A stretch of DNA of 64,000 nucleotides from Nocardioides pantholopis. Its GTDB lineage: Bacteria; Actinomycetota; Actinomycetes; Propionibacteriales; Nocardioidaceae. Shown in pieces: positions 24,620-32,444 of this stretch; the first letter of the stretch is position 1, and the number at the start of each line of letters is the position of its first letter. Below the pieces are notes generated by a model. It did not search any database. It was not told the origin of the DNA and saw nothing but the letters and a program-made list of their open reading frames with translations. The stretch is taken from assembly GCF_003710085.1 (NCBI RefSeq), contig NZ_CP033324.1, positions 2,729,501 through 2,793,500 on the forward strand. Reading direction: 5' to 3'. The position numbers and the translations under genes were made by a program.

Positions 24620-25384
24620 TCAGTCGCGCAGCGGGCGCCCCTGGGAGTCCGAGCTGTCGGTGGCCAGGATGACGATGCCGTCGATGAACGGCCACAGCGC
24701 GCCGATGCCGCAGGTCAGGATCGTGACCAGCAGCTGGGCGACCCCGATGCCGGTGTCGCCCACGTAGAACCGGCCGATGCCGAAGGGCAGCAGGATCTGG
24801 AGCAGGCCCGCTACCAGCTTCGACTTCTCCGAGTACGGCACGCCGGTGACCGGGTGCACGCCGTACGGCGCGCCCGGGTAGCCCTGCTGGCCGTACGCCG
24901 GCGGATAGCCCGGCGCGTAGCCCTGGCCGTAGCCGGACTGCTCGTACCCGGGCTGGGGGTAGCCCTGCTGGGGGTAGCCCTGCTGCGGATAGCCCGGCTG
25001 GCCGTACTCCTGGCCGTAGGGCTGGTAGCCCTGGTCCACGGGCGGCTGGCCGTAGGGGTCCTGGGCGTAGGGGTCCTGGGTGGCGGGGTCCTGGGTGGCG
25101 GGGTCCGGGGCGTACGGCGGCTGCTGGGCGCCCGGCTCCGGAGCCGGGGACTGGCCGGCCGGCGGCTGCGGCGGGTCCTGCGGCTGCGGGGTGGTCGGCG
25201 GCGCGTCGTAGGAGGGCCGCTCGTAGGAGGGCTGGTGGTAGGACGGCGAGGAGTACTCCGGGCCGCCCGCGTCTCCCGAGTCCCCCGAGTCCGCCGGGCC
25301 GCCTGCGGGACGGTCCTCCGCAGCCTGCGGGCGGGTCTCCTCGGGCTCGTTCTCCGGGCGGGGGGTCTCGGGTCCCTGGGTCAT
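24620..25384 (-). CDS. TM2-domain membrane protein with a Pro/Tyr/Gln-rich N-terminus
   Basis: This 254-aa protein has a long low-complexity N-terminal part (about 1-175) rich in P, Q, Y and G, with repeated Q-G-Y-P-Q units. A TM2 domain at about 190-245 has two membrane helices around the motif G-R-F-Y-V-G-D. TM2 proteins with such tails are common in actinobacteria; their role is unknown. I use ATG 25384 rather than GTG 25390. It converges on DUF3097 with only 15 bp between stop codons. Confidence 0.85.
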   Translation of the reverse strand: MTQGPETPRPENEPEETRPQAAEDRPAGGPADSGDSGDAGGPEYSSPSYHQPSYERPSYDAPPTTPQPQDPPQPPAGQSPAPEPGAQQPPYAPDPATQDPATQDPYAQDPYGQPPVDQGYQPYGQEYGQPGYPQQGYPQQGYPQPGYEQSGYGQGYAPGYPPAYGQQGYPGAPYGVHPVTGVPYSEKSKLVAGLLQILLPFGIGRFYVGDTGIGVAQLLVTILTCGIGALWPFIDGIVILATDSSDSQGRPLRD

Positions 25385-25411
25385 GACCACACCCTAGGGC
25401 TCGCGCGGACC

Positions 25412-26644
25412 TCAGGGCAGCAGGTCTCGCACCACCGCGTCGGCGAGCAGCCGACCGCGGCGGGTGAGCACCACCCGGTCCGGCCACGGGCCGGGCTCGA
25501 CCAGGCCGCGGTCGACCAGCCCGGGGACCGCGGCCCGGCCGGTGGCGTCCAGCACGTCCGCCGCCAGGCCCTCGCGCAGCCGCACCTCCAGCAGCACCCG
25601 CTCCACCCGCCGGTCCTCGGCGTCGAGGACCTCCCGGGCGTGGGCCGGGCTGCGCCCGGCAGCCAGCCGGTCGGCGTACGCCGCGGGGTGCTTGACGTTC
25701 CACCAGCGCACGCCGCCGACGTGGGAGTGCGCGCCGGGACCGACGCCCCACCAGTCCGCACCGGTCCAGTACAGGACGTTGTGGCGGCAACGGCTCTGCT
25801 CGTCACGCGCCCAGTTCGACACCTCGTACCACGCCAGCCCGTCGGCGCCGAGCCGCTCGTCGGCGAGGAGGTACTTGTCGGCGAGGTCGTCCTCGTCGGG
25901 CATCGGCAGCTCGCCGCGGCGCACCCGCCGGGCCAGCGCGGTGCCCTCCTCGACGATCAGCGAGTACGCCGAGACGTGGTCTGGCGCGCAGGCCAGCGCC
26001 GCGTCCAGGGTCGTGGCCCAGTCCGCGACGGACTCCCCCGGCGTCCCGTAGATGAGGTCGAGGCTGACCTGCTCGAAGCCGGCCGCGCGCGCCCACTCCA
26101 CGACCGACGGCACCCGCCGCGGGTCGTGGGTCCGGTCCAGGACGGCCAGCACGTGCTCGACCGCTGACTGCATCCCGAAGGAGACCCGGGTGAAGCCGGC
26201 GGCACGCAGCCCGTCCAGGTCGCGCAGCGAGACGCTGTCGGGGTTGGCCTCGGTGGTCACCTCGGCGTCCGGCGCCAGGCCGAACTCCTCGTCGATCGCC
26301 GCGACGATCGAGCCGAGGTCGGCCGGGCTCAGCAGCGTCGGGGTGCCGCCGCCGAGGAATACCGTCGACACCGTCGGCGCGGCGTCGCCCAGGACCCGCC
26401 GGGCCTGGCGCACCTCGGCAACCGCGGCCTGGGCGTACGTCGCGCGCGAGGCGCCGGGCGCGCTGCCGACCGGTCCGAGCTCGCTGGCGGTGTAGGTGTT
26501 GAAGTCGCAGTAGCCGCAGCGCACGACGCAGAACGGCACGTGCACGTAGAGGCCGAAGGGACGCCGTCCGACCTCGGCCAGCGCGGACTCCGGGAGCGCG
26601 CCGTCGACCGGGACGGGATCACCGTCGGGAAGGGCGGAAGGCAC
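25412..26644 (-). CDS. hemW: radical SAM heme chaperone HemW
   Basis: This 410-aa protein is a radical SAM protein of the HemW family, formerly annotated as coproporphyrinogen III oxidase, which binds heme for transfer. The cluster motif C-x-x-x-C-x-Y-C is CVVRCGYC near residues 41-48, followed by F-L-G-G-G-T-P-T. The C-terminal HemN_C domain is present. I place the start at GTG 26644, which has GGGAGGA 7 nt upstream. It lies 57 bp downstream of the dnaE2 end. Confidence 0.92.
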   Translation of the reverse strand: MPSALPDGDPVPVDGALPESALAEVGRRPFGLYVHVPFCVVRCGYCDFNTYTASELGPVGSAPGASRATYAQAAVAEVRQARRVLGDAAPTVSTVFLGGGTPTLLSPADLGSIVAAIDEEFGLAPDAEVTTEANPDSVSLRDLDGLRAAGFTRVSFGMQSAVEHVLAVLDRTHDPRRVPSVVEWARAAGFEQVSLDLIYGTPGESVADWATTLDAALACAPDHVSAYSLIVEEGTALARRVRRGELPMPDEDDLADKYLLADERLGADGLAWYEVSNWARDEQSRCRHNVLYWTGADWWGVGPGAHSHVGGVRWWNVKHPAAYADRLAAGRSPAHAREVLDAEDRRVERVLLEVRLREGLAADVLDATGRAAVPGLVDRGLVEPGPWPDRVVLTRRGRLLADAVVRDLLP

Positions 26645-26701
26645 TGCCCCATCCTCCCACCCGGGGCCTTGAACCGGCACGTCGAGGGAGCCGCCGGGCC
26701 C

Positions 26702-29700
26702 TCACTGGAAGTCGCGGGAGCGGTGCCGGGCCCGCAGCGCCCGCCCGGCCTCGGGGTGCAGCTCCTCGATCGGGCCGATCCGGTCCGCGACCAGGTTGGT
26801 CACCCCGTCGGAGCGCTCCAGCATCCCCCGGATCAGCACCGCCGCCGAGGAGACCGCGACCTTGCGGTGGCGCCGCCACACCCCGACCGTGCAGACGACG
26901 TTGAGCATCCCGGTCTCGTCCTCGAGGTTGAGGAACGTGACGCCGCCGGCGGTGCCGGGCCGCTGCCGGTGGGTGACCAGGCCCGCGACCGTGACCCGCC
27001 GGCCGGCCTCGGCGGCGGCCAGGTCCCCGACGGCGAGCACCCCCGCGCGGCGCAACTGCTCGCGCAGGTGCCCGAACGGGTGCCCGCCCGGGGTGATGCC
27101 GGTCGCCCAGAGGTCGGCCATCGTGGTCTCCACCTCGTCCATCTCCGGCAGCATCGGGGCGGGCGCGGCCATCCGCAGCCCCTCGAGCTGGTCGGGGCTC
27201 TCGGTCCAGCCGGCGTTCCACAACGCCTGGCGCCGGGTCAGGCCGGAGCCCTCGAAGGCGCCGGCGGTGGCCAGCGCCTCCAGCTGCCGGGTGTCCAGGC
27301 CCGCCCGCCGGGACAGGTCGGCCTGGTCGGCGAAGGGCCGCTCGGCCCGGGCGGCCACGATCCGCATCGCCACCTCGGTGCCGATGCCGCGCACCGAGTC
27401 CAGCCCCAGCCGGACGGCGTACGCCGTGTCGCGGCGGTGGACGGGGGTGGGGTCGGGGGTGCCGGGGACCCACTCGGTGCGCTGCTGGTCGCGCCAGCAG
27501 GCCGCCAGGCCGGTGGGCCCCGGGGACATCCCCGGCCGCAGCTCGAGGTCGGCGGTGGCCGCGGAGCGGGCCAGGTCCGGGCGCAGCACCTCGACGCCGT
27601 GGCGGCGGGCGTCCCCGGTCAGCGACTGGGCTGAGTAGAAGCCCATCGGCTGGGCGCGCATCAGCGCCGCGAGGAAGGCGGCCGGGTAGTGCAGCTTGAA
27701 CCAGGAGCTGGCGTAAACGAGCTTGGCGAAGGAGAGCGCGTGGCTCTCGGCGAAGCCGAAGTTGGCGAAGGAGAGGATCTTGACGTAGATCGCGTCGGCC
27801 TCCTCGCCGTGCAGGCCCTTGGCCGCCATCCCGGCGTACAGCTTCTCCTTGATGCTCTCGATCCGCTCGACCCCGCGCTTGGAGCCCATCGCGCGGCGCA
27901 GCAGGTCGGCCTCGTCGGGGGTGCAGTCCCCCAGCGTGCGGGCCATGTCCATCAGCTGCTCCTGGAACAGCGGCACCCCCTTGGTGCGCTCGAGCACCGG
28001 CACCAGCGAGACGTGCGGGTAGTCGACCGGCTCGCGCCCGGTGGCGCGGCGGATGTAGGGGTGCACGGCGCCGCCCTGGATCGGGCCGGGCCGGATCAGC
28101 GCGATCTCGATGGCCAGGTCGTAGAACTCCCGCGGCCGCAGCCGCGGCAGGGTGCCGATCTGGGCGCGGCTCTCGACCTGGAAGACCCCGATCGAGTCGG
28201 CCCGGCAGAGCATGTCGTAGACGGCCGGCTCCTCCTTGGGGATCGTGGCCAGCTCCCAGTGCTCCCCGAGGTGCTCCGCGCTGATCCGCATCATGTGGTC
28301 CAGCGCGCTGAGCATCCCGAGCCCGAGCAGGTCGAACTTCACCAGCCCCATGAACTCGCAGGCGTCCTTGTCCCACTGCAGGACCGTGCGCTTGTCCATG
28401 CGGGCCCGCTCGATCGGGCACACCTCCCCGATCGGCCGCTCGGTCAGCACCATCCCGCCGGAGTGGATGCCGAGATGGCGGGGGGCGCCGAGCAGCTGGT
28501 TGGCCAGGTCGGCGACCGGCGCCGGCAGCTCGTGCTCACCCTCCTGCTCGCCCTCCGCTGCCACGTGGCTCCAGCTGGTGACCTGCTTGGACCACGCGTC
28601 CTGCTGGCCCGGGGAGTACCCGAGCGCCTTGGCGGCGTCGCGCACCGCCATCTTGGGGCGGTAGCCGATGACGTTGGCGACCTGGGCGGCGTTGAGACGG
28701 CCGTAGCGCTCGTAGACCCACTGGATCACCTCCTCGCGCCGGTCGGAGTCGAAGTCGACGTCGATGTCGGGCTCCTCCTCGCGGTGGGCGGAGATGAACC
28801 GCTCGAAGGGCAGCCGGTAGAAGACCGGGTCGATGGCGGTGATGCCGAGCGCGAAGCAGACCGCCGAGCTGGCCGCCGACCCGCGGCCCTGGCACTGGAT
28901 GCCGCGGGAGCGGGCGAACTCGACGATGTCGTGGACGATCACGAAGTACCCGGCGAAGTCCTTGCGCTCGATCACGTCGAGCTCGTGGTCGACCTTGGCC
29001 CGCGCGTCGGCGGCCAGCGGCGTCCCGGCGTAGCGCTGCGCGAAGCCGCGCTCGGTCAGCTCCCGCAGCCGGCTGATCGGGGTGTGGCCCTCGGGGATCC
29101 CGATCTTGGGCAGCCGGGGCCGAGCCTTCTGCAGGTCGAAGGCAACCTCGTCGGCGAGCTCCACCGAGCGGGCCACCGCGCCGGGGTGCCGGGCGAACCG
29201 GCGGGCCATCTCCTCCCCCGACCGCAGCGAGGCCGCCCCCGAGGGCGGCAGCCAGCCGGCCATCTCGGCCAGGCTGCGGCGGGCCCGGACCGCTGCCATC
29301 GCCGCGGCCAGGCGGTGCCCCTCGGGCCGGGCGTGGTGGACGTTGTTGGTGGCGACGTGGGGCAGGCCGCGCTCGCGGGCGATCCGGGCCAGGACGTCGT
29401 TGTGCCCGGAGTCCAGCGGCAGCCCGTGGTCGATCAGCTCGACCGCGACGTGCTCGGGCCCGAAGAGCTCGACCAGCAGGTCCACCGCCGCCGCCGCGGC
29501 GGGCGGGCCGCTCTCGGCCAGCGCCCGGCGTACGGCGCCCTTGCGGCAGCCGGTGAGCACCAGCCAGTGCCCGCGCCCGCGCTCGGCGAGCTCGCCCAGG
29601 TCGTAGTCGGGGCGGCCCTTCTCGTCCCCGCGCAGCTGCGCGTCGGTGATCGCCGCCGCCAGCCGGTGGTAGCCCTCCACCCCGCGGGCCAGCACCAGCA

Positions 29701-30115
29701 GGTGGCTGCCCTCGGGATCGGGGACGCCCTGCTGGGGGCGGCTCAGCCCGAGGGAGAGCTCGGCGCCGTAGATCGTGCGCAGGTCGCGGCCGTCGCCGCG
29801 GGCGTGCACCTGGGCGGCCTCGGCGAACAGCGGTGCGCCGTAGAACCCGTCGTGGTCGGTCAGCGCGAGCCCGTGCAGCCCCAGCCGCAGCGCCTCGCGG
29901 ACCAGCTGGTCGGGGCCGCTGGCCCCGTCGAGGAAGCTGAAGTTGCTGTGGCAGTGCAGCTCGGCGTACGGCACGACGGCGTCGGGCCGCTCGATCTCGG
30001 CCCGCTGGGGCCGGCGCTTGCGCCGGGAGACCGGCGCCTCGTCCTGCGGGCGCGGCCGACCGGAGAGCCGGCTCTCCAGCTCCCCCCACGGCATCGGCGG
30101 GTTGCTCCAGCCCAT
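26702..30115 (-). CDS. dnaE2: error-prone DNA polymerase DnaE2 (ImuC)
   Basis: This 1137-aa C-family polymerase carries out SOS mutagenic translesion synthesis with ImuA' and ImuB. The N-terminal PHP domain starts with YAELHCHSNFSFLDGAS (about 49-65). The polymerase core includes the aspartates in E-E-P-D-I-D-V-D-F-D-S-D-R-R-E-E (about 440-455). Helix-hairpin-helix and OB-fold domains complete the C-terminus. Length and domain order match DnaE2 rather than replicative DnaE1. The start ATG 30115 is the last of three TGATG junctions linking it to imuB. It is controlled by the SOS box at 32386-32401 as the third gene of the operon. Confidence 0.95.
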   Translation of the reverse strand: MGWSNPPMPWGELESRLSGRPRPQDEAPVSRRKRRPQRAEIERPDAVVPYAELHCHSNFSFLDGASGPDQLVREALRLGLHGLALTDHDGFYGAPLFAEAAQVHARGDGRDLRTIYGAELSLGLSRPQQGVPDPEGSHLLVLARGVEGYHRLAAAITDAQLRGDEKGRPDYDLGELAERGRGHWLVLTGCRKGAVRRALAESGPPAAAAAVDLLVELFGPEHVAVELIDHGLPLDSGHNDVLARIARERGLPHVATNNVHHARPEGHRLAAAMAAVRARRSLAEMAGWLPPSGAASLRSGEEMARRFARHPGAVARSVELADEVAFDLQKARPRLPKIGIPEGHTPISRLRELTERGFAQRYAGTPLAADARAKVDHELDVIERKDFAGYFVIVHDIVEFARSRGIQCQGRGSAASSAVCFALGITAIDPVFYRLPFERFISAHREEEPDIDVDFDSDRREEVIQWVYERYGRLNAAQVANVIGYRPKMAVRDAAKALGYSPGQQDAWSKQVTSWSHVAAEGEQEGEHELPAPVADLANQLLGAPRHLGIHSGGMVLTERPIGEVCPIERARMDKRTVLQWDKDACEFMGLVKFDLLGLGMLSALDHMMRISAEHLGEHWELATIPKEEPAVYDMLCRADSIGVFQVESRAQIGTLPRLRPREFYDLAIEIALIRPGPIQGGAVHPYIRRATGREPVDYPHVSLVPVLERTKGVPLFQEQLMDMARTLGDCTPDEADLLRRAMGSKRGVERIESIKEKLYAGMAAKGLHGEEADAIYVKILSFANFGFAESHALSFAKLVYASSWFKLHYPAAFLAALMRAQPMGFYSAQSLTGDARRHGVEVLRPDLARSAATADLELRPGMSPGPTGLAACWRDQQRTEWVPGTPDPTPVHRRDTAYAVRLGLDSVRGIGTEVAMRIVAARAERPFADQADLSRRAGLDTRQLEALATAGAFEGSGLTRRQALWNAGWTESPDQLEGLRMAAPAPMLPEMDEVETTMADLWATGITPGGHPFGHLREQLRRAGVLAVGDLAAAEAGRRVTVAGLVTHRQRPGTAGGVTFLNLEDETGMLNVVCTVGVWRRHRKVAVSSAAVLIRGMLERSDGVTNLVADRIGPIEELHPEAGRALRARHRSRDFQ

Positions 30116-30151
30116 CAGTCGTACCCCATCAGTCGTGCCCCATCAGTCGTA
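30110..30151 (-). repeat. triplicated 14-bp stop/start junction between imuB and dnaE2
   Basis: The plus-strand unit CCCCATCAGTCGTA (or ...TG) occurs three times in tandem (30110-30123, 30124-30137, 30138-30151; the first copy begins with G). On the coding strand each unit carries TGATG, a stop codon overlapping an ATG. The imuB TGA (30145-30143) overlaps an ATG opening M-G-H-D-stop. That TGA overlaps an ATG opening M-G-Y-D-stop, whose TGA overlaps the dnaE2 ATG at 30115. A ribosome could pass along the chain by repeated termination and reinitiation. The GGGG in each unit lies 8 nt before the next ATG. Confidence 0.85.
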
Positions 30152-31687
30152 CGCCGCCTCGGTGACCCAGCGGCCGCCCGCACTGTCGTAGGTGAGCAGC
30201 CAGGCCCGCCCGTCGACGCCGACCACCTGGAAGCGCGCGACCCGGCGCGGCTCACTGCCGGGCGCTGCCTCCCACCACAGCTCCTCGACCGGCCACGGGC
30301 CGGCCCAGGCCGCGACCTGCTGCCAGCCCTCGCCGGAGCCGGTGCGGAACCGCGTGGGCTCGCCGCGCACGGCGCCGCGCTCGTCGACGCAGACGAGGTG
30401 CCCGCCCCCGGCGACCACCTCGGCCGGCCAGGGGGTGGCCAGCACGCGGGCCGGGGCGGGGGGCGGGATGCTGCCCGGCCAGGGCAGCTCCCGGGGCCGC
30501 AGCCCGGTGGGCCGCTCGCCCCACGGCACCACGGCCTGCCGCTCCGCCGGCGACCGGCCGCCCTGGAGCACCGGCGCCACCACTGCATCGTGGCCGAGCA
30601 TCCCCTGCACCCGGGCGATGCCGCGCTCCACCCGCTCGTCGGTGCCGCCCCACAGGCCGTCGGCGTGCACGGCGTCGGGCACCACGGTCTCGGGCACCAG
30701 CCGCACCCGCTCCACCGGCGCCCGCACCTCGCCGCCGCGGAACCCGCCCTGGAGCTGCCAGTGCAGGCGGTCGACCACGTCGGCGGCGCTGAACCAGCGC
30801 GGGTGCAGCCAGCGCCGGGTGGAGACCACCGCCCCCTCGCTCTCGACCTCGACGCGGACCTCCGTGCAGGCCAGGTTGCGGCGGGCCAGCCCCTCGACGA
30901 ACTGCTCGGCGGTGCGCCGGGCGCTGAAGCAGACGGTCTCCGCGGAGTCCAGGGGCGGCTCGAAGTCGACGTGGCAGGCCAGCTCCGGGGGCGGCGTGCG
31001 AGCGGCCAGCAGGTCGGTCTCCTCGCCCCGGACCACCCGGTGCACCCAGGCCGTGCGGGGGCCGAACCGGGCCTGGACGTCGGCGGGCGGCAGGTCGGCC
31101 AGGCTGCCGAGGGTGCGCAGCCCGAGGCGGCGCAGCAGGCTCACGGCCCCCGGGTCGTCGAGCACCTCGACCGGCAGCCCGGACAGGAACCCCGCGGACC
31201 CGGCGGCCGGCACCACCACGCTGTCCTGGGGCAGCGCCCGCCGGGCGGCCTGCTCGGCGGTGAACAGCTCGTCGGCGACGCCCACCCGGCAGTCCCAGAT
31301 CCCGCGCTCGACCAGGCACTCGGTGATCACCGCCGCCGCCTCGCGCTCCCCGCCGTAGTAGCGGCCCGGCGAGCGCAGCGCGACCAGCCCGGGGCGCAGC
31401 GGCGCCACCCCGGGCCGCAGCTCCTCCAGCGCGGCGAGCACGTCCTCGAAGGAGCGTGCGTCCCGGTCGGGGTTGGCCGCCAGCACCAGCAGCTCGGGGC
31501 AGCGCGACTGCGCGTCGCGCCGCCGCATGCCGCGGCGCACGGCGTACTCACGGGCGGCGTCGTTGCAGGCGACGACGAGGTTGGCGGAGAAGACCGCCGC
31601 CGGCAGGTGCGTGGGTCGGCCCTCCTCGGCGAGCGCGGCCACGACCGGCCAGTCGGGGCACCACACCACCAGCATCCGGCCCGCCAT
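30143..31687 (-). CDS. imuB: ImuB, Y-family polymerase-like mutasome protein
   Basis: This 514-aa protein resembles Y-family polymerases but lacks their catalytic acidic residues: the first strand reads MLVVWCPDWPVVAAL rather than the usual H-x-D-x-D-x-F. That is the known feature of ImuB, which acts as an adaptor between DnaE2, ImuA' and the beta clamp. A little-finger-like region follows, then a C-terminal tail containing L-P-W-P-G-S. The start ATG 31687 overlaps the imuA stop by 4 nt. Its stop joins dnaE2 through the repeated TGATG junction. Confidence 0.92.
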   Translation of the reverse strand: MAGRMLVVWCPDWPVVAALAEEGRPTHLPAAVFSANLVVACNDAAREYAVRRGMRRRDAQSRCPELLVLAANPDRDARSFEDVLAALEELRPGVAPLRPGLVALRSPGRYYGGEREAAAVITECLVERGIWDCRVGVADELFTAEQAARRALPQDSVVVPAAGSAGFLSGLPVEVLDDPGAVSLLRRLGLRTLGSLADLPPADVQARFGPRTAWVHRVVRGEETDLLAARTPPPELACHVDFEPPLDSAETVCFSARRTAEQFVEGLARRNLACTEVRVEVESEGAVVSTRRWLHPRWFSAADVVDRLHWQLQGGFRGGEVRAPVERVRLVPETVVPDAVHADGLWGGTDERVERGIARVQGMLGHDAVVAPVLQGGRSPAERQAVVPWGERPTGLRPRELPWPGSIPPPAPARVLATPWPAEVVAGGGHLVCVDERGAVRGEPTRFRTGSGEGWQQVAAWAGPWPVEELWWEAAPGSEPRRVARFQVVGVDGRAWLLTYDSAGGRWVTEAAYD

Positions 31688-32376
31688 CAGCCGGCCTCGC
31701 GCACCGGCGCCAGCGTCTCGGAGGCTGCCTCGGGGGCCGTCTCGGCCCGGCGCAGCGGTGCGTCGAGGGCCGGGAACCACAGGGAGGTACGCCGGGCGGG
31801 CGCGGCCCCCCGCCGCGCCTCGACCACCAGCCGGCGCGCCCGCAGCGCGCCCTCGCCGCGGCCGACGCCGGTCCAGCGGGACTCGGTCGCCGAGAGCCGG
31901 ACCTCGGCGCGGGGCCACGGGCCGCACGCGACCAGCACCGCGCCCCGCTTGCGCAGCCGGGCGCCGAGCTTCTCGGCGAGGTGCTCGGCCACCCGCCCCG
32001 GCGGCCGGACCACGACGACCTGGGCGACGTCCACGAGGGCTGCGGTGGCCTCCAGCCACAGGTCTCCGGGCTCGGGGACCAGGACGGTCCGGCCGAGCTC
32101 GACGCCGACCTCGGCCGCGGCCTCCGCACCGAGGTCGGGGACCCCCACCACCGCGCACCAGGCGCCCGCCCGGGAGGGCCCGGCCATCAGCGCCAGCGCG
32201 AGGGCGGTGCTGTCGACCTCGTAGGCTCCGCCGGTGCGCAGCTGGACCACCCCGGAGAGCGCCGGGTGGGTGTCCAGGGGCATCCTGGGCACGCCGTCGG
32301 TCATCCGGTGCATGCGCTCGCGCAGCGCCCGGATCTCGTCGGCGGCCGCAGCCGCGGTCGGGATGGAGATGACCAC
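31687..32376 (-). CDS. imuA: ImuA' (RecA-fold mutasome protein)
   Basis: This 229-aa protein has the size and position of ImuA', the RecA-like protein that precedes imuB in actinobacterial mutasome operons. The Walker A loop is replaced by A-G-P-S-R-A-G-A-W-C, so nucleotide hydrolysis is doubtful, as in other ImuA' proteins. The start is GTG 32376. A promoter TTGACC-N17-GATCAT ends 5 nt before it, indicating a leaderless mRNA. The SOS box lies in the spacer. Confidence 0.85.
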   Translation of the reverse strand: MVISIPTAAAAADEIRALRERMHRMTDGVPRMPLDTHPALSGVVQLRTGGAYEVDSTALALALMAGPSRAGAWCAVVGVPDLGAEAAAEVGVELGRTVLVPEPGDLWLEATAALVDVAQVVVVRPPGRVAEHLAEKLGARLRKRGAVLVACGPWPRAEVRLSATESRWTGVGRGEGALRARRLVVEARRGAAPARRTSLWFPALDAPLRRAETAPEAASETLAPVREAG

Positions 32377-32381
32377 ACCCC

Positions 32382-32410
32382 ATGATCGAACACTTGTTCG
32401 ATCAGGTCAA
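32382..32410 (-). promoter_or_regulatory. LexA box and promoter of imuA-imuB-dnaE2
   Basis: TCGAAC-ACTT-GTTCGA (plus strand, 32386-32401) matches the LexA consensus TCGAAC-N4-GTTCGA exactly in both arms. On the coding strand it sits between -35 TTGACC (32410-32405) and -10 GATCAT (32387-32382), spacer 17. LexA binding would block this promoter, and DNA damage would release it. Confidence 0.92.
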
Positions 32411-32438
32411 TCCCGGGCGGCGGCTCGGCCGCCCGGGA
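32411..32438 (-). terminator. hairpin terminator after the acyl-CoA ligase gene
   Basis: A perfect 11-bp stem TCCCGGGCGGC/GCCGCCCGGGA with a 6-nt loop begins 6 nt after the acyl-CoA ligase stop. It separates that gene from the SOS promoter, which directs transcription the same way. Confidence 0.65.
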
Positions 32439-32444
32439 CGGACC

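Noticed and set aside
24900..25040. CRISPR-like short repeats in the TM2 gene
   Set aside because: The repeats are codon-phased Q-G-Y-P units inside a coding region with no spacers.
27689..32224. A 1511-codon plus-strand open frame
   Set aside because: It is antisense to dnaE2, imuB and imuA, which carry clear domains. The translation is a low-complexity His/Arg/Gly/Val mix typical of high-GC shadow frames.
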